Assembly (NCBI GenBank): GCA_934615635.1
Contig: CAKTTT010000063.1
Location: 1-11,320 of the forward strand
Direction: 5' to 3'
Length of the DNA stretch: 11,320 nt
Source: an uncultured Eubacteriales bacterium
GTDB lineage: Bacteria; Bacillota; Clostridia; Oscillospirales; Acutalibacteraceae
The notes under the pieces are model-generated. The model did not search any database. It had not been told where the DNA came from and was given only the letters and a program-made list of their open reading frames with translations. A program made the position numbers and the translations under genes. Below, piece after piece: positions 5,679 through 11,320 of the stretch. Numbering within the stretch: the first letter of the stretch is position 1; each line of letters starts with the position of its first letter.

Positions 5679-6737
5679 TCAGCCGATAGCCGAGAGGATG
5701 CTGATGAGCGGGAGCATCACCGACAGGAGAATGCCGCCGATGATGACGGACAGCAGGACGACAAGCGTGGGCTCGATCACCGCCACCAGGGTGGAGAGGC
5801 TGTCGTCGATCTCCTCCTCATAGCGGACGGCCATCTGTCGCATCACGTCGTCCAGACGTCCCGCCCGCTCGCCGGTTTGAATCAACCGGGCGTAAAGGCC
5901 GGAAAATAGATCAAGCTGCAGCAGCGCCTCGGAAAAGGAGAGGCCCTGGGCCACCTTTTCCCGGCACTGCACGATTTTTTCTTTTACCATGGCGTCCGCC
6001 GTCACATCCTCCGCCAGCTCCAGGGCCTCGTCCAGATTATAGCCGCTGGAAAGCATCATGGCCATGACGGAGGCGAAGCGTCCGGAGGCCACGCGGCGGT
6101 ACAGCCCCCGCAGAAAGGGGAATTTGGCGCTCAGACGGATCAGTTTTTCCCGGCCGCCGGGGATCAGGGAGAAGACGATCAGCGCCACCAGCACCGCCAG
6201 CAGGGCTGCCACCACGATCAGGGCGCACCTGCCGATGACGTTCCCCACGTGCAGCATCCCCGCGCCGGCGCCGGAGATCTCCGCGCCCAGTCCCTCCAGC
6301 ACCTGGGAAAACACGGGCAGCACGGAGGCCACCAGCACCGCGATGACCGCCGCCATCAGCACCACCAGGATCAGGGGATAGAGCACCGCGCTGCGCACCG
6401 CGCCCCGCAGCTTATCCTCCCGCTCGTAATAGCGGCTCAGGGCCTCCAGAACCTCTTCCAGCTTGCCCACCCGCTCGCCTATGCGGATCATCTGCACCAT
6501 ATAGGAGGGGAACGCCTCCGCCTCCCGCACCCCCTCGTAAAGGGAGCCGGTTTCCTCCACCTTCTCCGCTATCCGCCGCAGGAGGTCCTTTCCCTGAGGA
6601 GTGCCCTCGTCGGTCAGGGTTTTCAGCCCCTCTCCCAGCGGTACGCCGGCCTTGAGCAGCAGCGAGGCCTGGGTGCAGAAAACAGCCGTTTCCTTGGCGG
6701 GGATCCGACCGGCCGCGCGTGTTTTCGCCTGTTTCAT
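5679..6737 (-). CDS. GspF/PilC-family inner-membrane platform protein
   Basis: GspF/PilC proteins form the membrane platform that links the cytoplasmic motor ATPase to the growing or retracting pilus. This one has 352 residues, slightly short of the usual 400, mostly at the cytoplasmic N-terminus. Two T2SSF repeats are visible at about 18-140 and 220-342. Each carries the characteristic GE-x-x-G-x-L motif (GERVGKLEEVL at 87-97 and GERAGRLDDVM at 289-299). Membrane segments lie at about 120-142, 170-193 and 318-348. I chose ATG 6737 because GGGGGAG lies just upstream; an in-frame ATG at 6767 has no ribosome site. It is the first structural pilus gene of the unit, following the transglutaminase gene after an 84-nt gap that contains a hairpin. 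Confidence 0.9.
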   Translation of the reverse strand: MKQAKTRAAGRIPAKETAVFCTQASLLLKAGVPLGEGLKTLTDEGTPQGKDLLRRIAEKVEETGSLYEGVREAEAFPSYMVQMIRIGERVGKLEEVLEALSRYYEREDKLRGAVRSAVLYPLILVVLMAAVIAVLVASVLPVFSQVLEGLGAEISGAGAGMLHVGNVIGRCALIVVAALLAVLVALIVFSLIPGGREKLIRLSAKFPFLRGLYRRVASGRFASVMAMMLSSGYNLDEALELAEDVTADAMVKEKIVQCREKVAQGLSFSEALLQLDLFSGLYARLIQTGERAGRLDDVMRQMAVRYEEEIDDSLSTLVAVIEPTLVVLLSVIIGGILLSVMLPLISILSAIG

Positions 6738-6773
6738 ACTTCTCCCCCTCATACGGATTTCATGCATCCTGTC

Positions 6774-6798
6774 CGGTCGGACCAGGAATGGCCGACCG
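6774..6798. repeat. Intergenic inverted repeat between transglutaminase and GspF-like genes
   Basis: CGGTCGG (6774-6780) and CCGACCG (6792-6798) form a perfect 7-bp stem around an 11-nt loop. No T-run follows on the minus strand (ACAGGATGC), so it is not a standard terminator. It could be a processing or stability element that sets the ratio of regulator and transglutaminase mRNA to pilus mRNA (inference). Confidence 0.45.
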
Positions 6799-6821
6799 AG
6801 AATTGTTCTGGTGGAATTGGG

Positions 6822-8123
6822 TCAATAAACGCGCAGTTGCGTGTACTTGCTGCCGTTTCCGATGTAATCCTCGATATTCTGGCCTTCGGCCGCGCCGAAG
6901 GTGGCATCCATCAGTTTCCAGGAACCGCCGCTGAAATAAATTTTGAAGGCGATCCAGCCTTTTTCCCTGGTGTAAACAAGATTCCATGCGTGGCTCAGGT
7001 TGTTGGGAGAGACGTTGCCGGTCACTAGCTTGACGGGAATGTTCTGCGCCCGCAGCATGGCGGCCATCAGGGCGGCGTAATCGAAGCAGATGCCCTTGCC
7101 GCTTTTCAGCGTGTCGTCCACATCGGGAAGATAGCCGTTGAGCTTGCCGGCCTTGGCGTCGTCGGCTTTATCATAATCGTAGGCGATGCTTTGGGTGATA
7201 TAGGTATAAATCGCCTCGATTTTTTTCAAATCCGTGTTGGCGCCCACACACAGGTCGTAGGATTTCTTCACCGCTTTGGAGGAGGCGGAGAAATTCACAT
7301 ACTGGTTGGGATATAGGAAAGGAGAGAACTCGCTGGAGAGCTTCACGTTCAGGGTCGCGGCGAACAACTGACGGTAACGGGTGCCGGACACGTTTTCCAT
7401 CACCCGGATCTGATAGTCGCCGCTGCCGCCCGGGAGGTTAAACACCTCATACCGGCCGTCCTTATTGAGATCGTAATTATAGGTTTGGCCGCTGAACTTG
7501 ATCTGCAGCTTGAGCCTGGGGGCGGAGCTGATACATTTCACCATAACGTAGCCCTCGGAGGCGTTGCTGGCGTCTATGGTCGCCCCGTTGCCCTCGTACA
7601 CCACCTTACCGGAGGCCACGGGCGTCTTGACCGTGATGGTCCCCTGGTAACCGGGCTTTGTAGGAGGGGTGGTTGGCTTAGGAGCCGGTTTAGAGGCGGC
7701 GGAGGAGGTCGGTTTGGAATTGACGGGCGGCGGTGCGGAGGAAGAAGTCTGGGAGGAGGCGGTATGGGACGACGATGCGGAAGATTGAACGGAGGAGGCG
7801 CATCCGGAGGCGGAGGTATGACCGCTGCTGGTTTGACTGCCGGAACTATCCGGCCGGGTAGCCGACTCCGACGAGGTTTCGGATTCATGAGAGGTTCCGC
7901 TGCTGGAGGTGGCGTTATGCGGACAGGAGGAATCGCCGCCGGAGGAGCTGCCGGCGGGAGAGGAGCCGTTTTGAGAGGTGGAGGAGGCGGTGCCGGGCCG
8001 GGAGGGGAGAGCGGCGGAAGTAGCCGTGTCCGAACCGGGCTGGCCGGGATCGCCGGAGCAGGCGGTAAACAGGCAGAGCGCCGCCAGAAGCAGGCTCAAT
8101 AAGCCGGAAAACCTTTTGCTCAT
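6822..8123 (-). CDS. Lipoprotein with transglutaminase-like domain
   Basis: This 433-residue protein begins with a lipoprotein signal peptide (lipobox LFTAC, lipidated Cys22), so it should be anchored to the outer face of the membrane. A very long Ser/Thr/Gly/Pro-rich linker (about 24-157) could span the cell wall. After it come a beta-rich region (about 158-265) and a C-terminal transglutaminase-like core. The core has an intact papain-type Cys-His-Asp triad: Cys346 in GICFDYA, His378 in SHAWN and Asp406 in LMDATF. Members may crosslink proteins or act as proteases or amidases; the exact reaction is not readable. A strong AAGGAGG precedes the ATG at 8123. It is 44 nt downstream of the regulator gene and on the same strand as the pilus genes, so it may modify or anchor filament or surface proteins (inference). 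A lone Cys67 and Cys108 in the linker are unusual. Confidence 0.85.
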   Translation of the reverse strand: MSKRFSGLLSLLLAALCLFTACSGDPGQPGSDTATSAALPSRPGTASSTSQNGSSPAGSSSGGDSSCPHNATSSSGTSHESETSSESATRPDSSGSQTSSGHTSASGCASSVQSSASSSHTASSQTSSSAPPPVNSKPTSSAASKPAPKPTTPPTKPGYQGTITVKTPVASGKVVYEGNGATIDASNASEGYVMVKCISSAPRLKLQIKFSGQTYNYDLNKDGRYEVFNLPGGSGDYQIRVMENVSGTRYRQLFAATLNVKLSSEFSPFLYPNQYVNFSASSKAVKKSYDLCVGANTDLKKIEAIYTYITQSIAYDYDKADDAKAGKLNGYLPDVDDTLKSGKGICFDYAALMAAMLRAQNIPVKLVTGNVSPNNLSHAWNLVYTREKGWIAFKIYFSGGSWKLMDATFGAAEGQNIEDYIGNGSKYTQLRVY

Positions 8124-8167
8124 ACACTCCCTCCTTACCGGACAGTCGTCGCCGGAAAATGCCGTGG

Positions 8168-9385
8168 TTAGTTGGTCACGGGATCCACCGCTTCCAGGCG
8201 GTACTGGATCCGGACCGATTCCATGGGGTACTGGCTGCTGAACAGATTGAGCAGCCGGTCCAGCACCATGCAGCCGTTGCTGCGGGTGGCCTGGGGCAGC
8301 ATCAGCACAAGCTGGGTGGAGCTGTACATCGCCACCGTGTCGCCGCGGCGCAGATGCTCCACCACCAGGGTCTGCAGCTTGCCCATCACCCGTTTGATGG
8401 TTTCCACATCGGGGACCTCGCCCCGGGAATCGGTGACGGTGATGAGGCCGATGTGAATGGGCATACCGCTGCGGGCCATCACCCGGGCATTGACGCGGTA
8501 AATATTCTTAAAAATGGCGTAATCGCAGAAATAAGCGCCCGGCAGCCGGCTGACCTCGCCCAGATCCTCCTTGATGGCCGCCAGATCCATTTCCACATTA
8601 TGCATGCTTTTGATGATTTCCTTGTATAGCTCGGTGGTTTCCGGCGACAGGGTGACGCCGAACTCATCGTAAAACTGCTTGGAAATACGCTGATAATGCT
8701 CCACCGCCATCTTATGCCGGCCGTCCCGCGCATAGGCGGTCAGCAGCAGTCGGTGGATCTCCTCCTCAAAAGGGTTGAAAACAATGGAAACCTCGCAGAC
8801 ACGGATGGCCTCGGCGTATTTGCCCGAGGCGATCAGCGTTTCCGCCAGCATACGGACGCACTGGTTGTAGCGGCTGGCGTAGTAGGCGCTTTTGGAGACC
8901 ACCCAGGAATAGTGGGAAAGGCCGGGAAGAAATTCGCCGGTATATTGTTCAAAGGCCCTCCGGGCAAACTCCAGCTTTTCGTCCGGATCCGCCGCCGTCT
9001 TGGATTTCTGCCAATAGGCGTCAAACAATTCGGCGTCCACCCGGCAGGGGATGCTCATATTCCAGGTATAACAGTTGTGCTCAAAGGAAATAAACTCCAC
9101 GTCGTCCTCACCGCAGAGAGTTTTCAGAGCCATACGGGCCCGATACACCAGATTTTTCAAAATATGGAAGGGGTTGTCATACTCCTCCTCCGGCCACAGC
9201 TCCTCCATCATGCGGTCCAGAGGGATCTCTTTTCCGCGGTTGGCCAGAAGATATTCCACCAGCGCCCATACCTTTTTGCTGCGGCCGATGTTTCCGGCCA
9301 GTTCCCTGTCGCCATAGCGGATGGAAAATTCGCCGAACATGCGGATAGCCAGCGTTTGGGGCGTTTTCTGATTACCGTCTTCCAC
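8168..9385 (-). CDS. BTAD (SARP-like) transcriptional regulator with degenerate GGDEF-like C-terminus
   Basis: This 405-residue cytoplasmic regulator has three parts. Residues about 11-95 form an OmpR/PhoB-type winged helix (LAIRMFGEFSIRYGDREL, then KKVWALVEYLL and LKNLVYRARMALK). Residues about 110-258 form a bacterial transcriptional activation domain, a TPR-like helical array typical of SARP/AfsR proteins (VDAELFDAYW, YTGEFLPGL, GKYAEAIRVCE). Residues about 280-400 resemble a GGDEF domain. RRGDTVAMYSSTQLVLMLP at 346-364 aligns with the R-x-x-D...GGDEF core, but the catalytic motif is replaced by SSTQL (355-359). The RxxD inhibitory-site motif, R346 to D349, keeps its canonical spacing. The domain should not make c-di-GMP but might bind it. 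The start is GTG 9385 with GGAG 8 nt upstream; no other start fits the frame after the upstream stop. Downstream genes follow on the same strand. Confidence 0.85.
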   Translation of the reverse strand: MEDGNQKTPQTLAIRMFGEFSIRYGDRELAGNIGRSKKVWALVEYLLANRGKEIPLDRMMEELWPEEEYDNPFHILKNLVYRARMALKTLCGEDDVEFISFEHNCYTWNMSIPCRVDAELFDAYWQKSKTAADPDEKLEFARRAFEQYTGEFLPGLSHYSWVVSKSAYYASRYNQCVRMLAETLIASGKYAEAIRVCEVSIVFNPFEEEIHRLLLTAYARDGRHKMAVEHYQRISKQFYDEFGVTLSPETTELYKEIIKSMHNVEMDLAAIKEDLGEVSRLPGAYFCDYAIFKNIYRVNARVMARSGMPIHIGLITVTDSRGEVPDVETIKRVMGKLQTLVVEHLRRGDTVAMYSSTQLVLMLPQATRSNGCMVLDRLLNLFSSQYPMESVRIQYRLEAVDPVTN

Positions 9386-9418
9386 TTCACCATCTCCAAT
9401 CCGGACCTAATCGCCCTC

Positions 9419-9447
9419 ATTATACTGTAGTTCCATGCAGGTTGCAA
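9419..9447 (-). promoter_or_regulatory. Sigma-A promoter of the regulator/pilus unit
   Basis: On the minus strand TTGCAA (9442-9447) and a perfect TATAAT (9419-9424) are 17 bp apart. Transcription would begin near 9411, about 26 nt before the GTG start. No other convincing promoter was seen between this one and the PilT gene, so the eight genes may be one transcript, although several intergenic gaps of 40-84 nt leave room for internal promoters. Confidence 0.8.
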
Positions 9448-9563
9448 TCTTTTCAAAGGGATTTCTTGATTTTTCCTCGGTAAATCTTTGTCTCGCATAT
9501 ATTAAGGTCAAAAAATGGTAACGGCTCAAAAAACTTTTTTAAAATTCTTTTGCGAAATAGGAT

Positions 9564-9598
9564 TTTGTGACCGGCGCGTGACCAGGGGAGAGTAAAAT
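9564..9598 (+). promoter_or_regulatory. Activator-type promoter of the vWA gene with 11-bp spaced GTGACC repeats
   Basis: GTGACC occurs at 9567-9572 and again at 9578-9583, exactly 11 bp apart, the first within TTTTGTGAC. Nine bases later comes a -10 box TAAAAT (9593-9598). TTGTGA is 22 bp from the -10 box, too far to serve as a sigma-A -35, so an activator is expected. The repeat pitch, the 9-bp gap and even the start of the transcribed region (CATAA) match the promoter at 2685-2734 on the other strand. Confidence 0.65.
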
Positions 9599-9626
9599 AC
9601 AACCATAACATGACACACAGGCGTGG

Positions 9627-9645
9627 CTGCGGACCGGATCCGCAG
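9627..9645 (+). promoter_or_regulatory. Hairpin in the vWA 5' leader
   Basis: CTGCGGA (9627-9633) and TCCGCAG (9639-9645) form a perfect 7-bp stem with a 5-nt loop (CCGGA). It ends 10 nt before the ribosome binding site AAGGAG (9656-9661) and lies in the roughly 65-nt leader. It has no T-run, so it is more likely a stability or translation-control element than a terminator. Confidence 0.5.
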
Positions 9646-9670
9646 TTGTGAAAATAAGGAGAGAGACGTG

Positions 9671-11320
9671 ATGGACAGAATGTACAAGAAGATAGGCCGC
9701 CGCCTTCTTTCCCTGGTTCTCGTGACCTCCATGCTGCTGACGGGCTCTTATCTGGGCTCGATGGCGGATGAGAACAGCACGACGGAACTGGAGGTTGCCT
9801 GGTCCCGTTCCCGGGAGCCGGCCACGGTTACCGCCAACGCGACCAAGTGGTCCAATGCGGGCAGCGAGTTGGGAACCGTCCAGATCAATAACAAGAATTA
9901 TTCTTATAAGAGTTACGACAGCGATTATTGGATCCTGAAGAGGAACAGCAACTACTATTTCTCCAAGAAATCCCAGGGCAGCACCAAACCCACCGGGAAT
10001 CTGATATCCTCCTATGAGGTGACGAGCACCATCGCCACGGATGTGCCTCAGGCCGGCTGGAACTGGTCGGTAGCCGGCGCCATCGAGACGCCGGTCACGG
10101 ATAAGGAGCAGGTGTGGGATTCCGGCACCGATTATCAGTACTACGACGGGTATGCCTCGCAGGGCACGGACTTCAAAGCGGCGACCTGGAAACTCCAGAC
10201 GGAGGGGGCCAGCGGCGAGAAGGGCACCGCGGATCTGCGGCGGTTCACCGGCAGCTTCACCCTGCCGGCGGACTTCGATCCCGCCGACACCATCCTCTAC
10301 CGTTCGGTGAATCAGAGCAGCTACAGCAAGATCAATAACGGCAATATCATTCCCATCAACGACGATATCTTCATCTTCTGCTATCCCAAGGACAAGGCGG
10401 AGCTGATCAACGACGATCCCGATTCGGATTACTATTTCCTGAACTACCTGGTTTTCTGGTCGGGCACGGCGGCGCAGTATGAGGGCAAGACCTTCCACGG
10501 GATCGCCTCCAACGAAGCGAAATGGGATCAGGGCAACGACAAGCTGGAGCTGACGGACGGCTGGTATGTCAAGGCTGACCCGGACAACATCGGCACCGCC
10601 ATTTTCCAGAACGGCGAGGTGCCTGCGGCTGGCGACGAATATGTCATCGACATCTTCACCGATGACTATGCGGGCGGCGGCGGTATGGATATGCCCCAGA
10701 TCCTTGTCAGCCGCTCCAACAACCTGCGGGTAGTGGCGGAGGACGACTCCTATATAGCCTCCAAGCTGGCCCCCGCTCAACTGGACATCCTGAAAAACGA
10801 CAAGGTGTACCGCCGGGATCAGGCGGTTTCCTCCCAGGGACTCGCCGCCACGGATTTCACCGGCTACGGCAGCACTACGCTGACGCCTGCGGGCGGCGGC
10901 TATACCGTGAAGGTGGGCGGCGTCGCGGCCGGAACGCTGACGGTGGGAGCGGACGGTACGGGAAGCTTCGCCCCGGCGGACGGCTTTACCGGTGAGGTTC
11001 AGTTCCAATACACCGCCTGGATCAGCGATAACGGCGCCATAAGAGAGGACGACGCGGTGGTCACCATCAAGGTAAACCCGGAAAGCGTCAGCGATCTGGT
11101 GGATATGAGCAAAACGGCCCATGTGATCGACTGGTTCAACCGGACCTACGACATCACCCTGACGGCGGAGGCCAAGACCAGTTCCAGCACCGTCGACGCC
11201 GCGGCGCGGGACATCGTGCTGGTGCTGGACAGCTCCGGCAGCATGGCCTGGGGAGGGACGGAATACTATCATCCCTCCAACAAGACGCTGGGCACCTTCC
11301 GAAACGTGAAGGATTCCCTG
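9671..11320 (+). CDS. Large secreted surface protein with Ig/cadherin-like and vWA domains (3' end beyond window)
   Basis: From ATG 9671 the frame is open for 550 codons to the window edge. AAGGAG lies 9 nt upstream; an adjacent in-frame GTG at 9668 is an alternative. Residues 1-32 look like a signal peptide (basic start, hydrophobic core LLSLVLVTSMLL). Residues 35-350 are an unrecognised, Tyr/Asp/Asn/Gly-rich extracellular region. Residues about 354-468 resemble a bacterial Ig/cadherin-like repeat (AEDDSYIA, LDILKND, GEVQFQYTAWISDNG, AVVTIKV). A von Willebrand A domain then begins, with DIVLVLDSSGSM at 514-525 holding the D-x-S-x-S metal-binding motif (D520, S522, S524). Such proteins are often pilus-tip or cell-wall adhesins, usually with C-terminal CnaB and anchor regions, which cannot be seen here. 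It is transcribed divergently from the regulator gene and has an activator-type promoter. Confidence 0.88.
   Translation, partial: MDRMYKKIGRRLLSLVLVTSMLLTGSYLGSMADENSTTELEVAWSRSREPATVTANATKWSNAGSELGTVQINNKNYSYKSYDSDYWILKRNSNYYFSKKSQGSTKPTGNLISSYEVTSTIATDVPQAGWNWSVAGAIETPVTDKEQVWDSGTDYQYYDGYASQGTDFKAATWKLQTEGASGEKGTADLRRFTGSFTLPADFDPADTILYRSVNQSSYSKINNGNIIPINDDIFIFCYPKDKAELINDDPDSDYYFLNYLVFWSGTAAQYEGKTFHGIASNEAKWDQGNDKLELTDGWYVKADPDNIGTAIFQNGEVPAAGDEYVIDIFTDDYAGGGGMDMPQILVSRSNNLRVVAEDDSYIASKLAPAQLDILKNDKVYRRDQAVSSQGLAATDFTGYGSTTLTPAGGGYTVKVGGVAAGTLTVGADGTGSFAPADGFTGEVQFQYTAWISDNGAIREDDAVVTIKVNPESVSDLVDMSKTAHVIDWFNRTYDITLTAEAKTSSSTVDAAARDIVLVLDSSGSMAWGGTEYYHPSNKTLGTFRNVKDSL

Noticed and set aside
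8173..8178. Lone GTGACC on the minus strand before the transglutaminase gene, as a third regulator site.
   Set aside because: It lies in the last codons of the regulator gene, has no second copy 11 bp away and no -10 box at the matching distance.
9600..9670. c-di-GMP (GEMM) riboswitch in the vWA leader, suggested by the regulator's GGDEF-like domain.
   Set aside because: The leader is too short and lacks the conserved GEMM core; only a simple 7-bp hairpin is present.
9539..11272. A 577-codon open frame on the minus strand opposite the vWA gene.
   Set aside because: It is antisense to a frame with a signal peptide, an Ig-like repeat and a vWA metal-binding motif. Its own protein shows no recognisable domain, and its long openness follows from GC-rich codon use on the other strand.
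1..11320. tRNA, rRNA, CRISPR arrays, transposases, integrases or attachment sites.
   Set aside because: None were seen on either strand. Gene layout and composition look chromosomal, with no mobile-element signature inside the window.

Overview
The window reads as GC-rich Bacillota, most like a gut-type Clostridia (Oscillospiraceae-like). The signs are strong AGGAG-type Shine-Dalgarno sites, clear sigma-A promoters, a lipobox lipoprotein, a type IV pilus-like cluster with a DUF4860 protein, and a BTAD (SARP-like) regulator. This placement is inference from gene content, not from a marker gene.

Layout. (1) At the left edge, minus strand, is a two-gene unit: a membrane ICMT-like methyltransferase homologue (1184-1765) whose stop overlaps the start of a GH3-family acyl-adenylating enzyme (1-1187, cut by the window edge). 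A sigma-A promoter and a structured leader of about 113 nt precede it. (2) Positions 1766-2194 are an AT-rich gap ending in a strong hairpin terminator. (3) A small protein made of two homologous copies of one domain (2195-2659, minus) has its own unusual promoter and a strong internal start. (4) From 9385 down to 2739, minus strand, lies a probable eight-gene unit: BTAD regulator, transglutaminase lipoprotein, GspF/PilC platform protein, four small pilin-like membrane proteins (one with a clear prepilin site, one DUF4860), and a PilT-type ATPase. (5) Divergent from the regulator on the plus strand is a large secreted protein with a bacterial Ig/cadherin-like domain and the start of a von Willebrand A domain. 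It runs off the right edge.

How it may work together. The pilus-like genes could build a retractable envelope filament or pseudopilus. No PilB, prepilin peptidase or canonical major pilin is present in the window. The transglutaminase lipoprotein and the vWA protein would be its surface partners. The regulator combines a winged-helix/BTAD core with a C-terminal domain that looks like a dead GGDEF: the catalytic motif is SSTQL, but a correctly spaced RxxD inhibitory-site motif remains.

The most interesting signal is a promoter architecture shared by two distant genes, the vWA gene (9564-9598, plus) and the tandem-domain gene (2690-2714, minus). Each has two GTGAC repeats exactly 11 bp apart, then 9 bp, then a -10 box, with no properly spaced -35. 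This is the layout known for SARP-type activators, and the window encodes one. The model is therefore a self-contained circuit in which a possible c-di-GMP-sensing SARP-like regulator switches on a surface adhesin and an accessory protein beside the pilus-like cluster.
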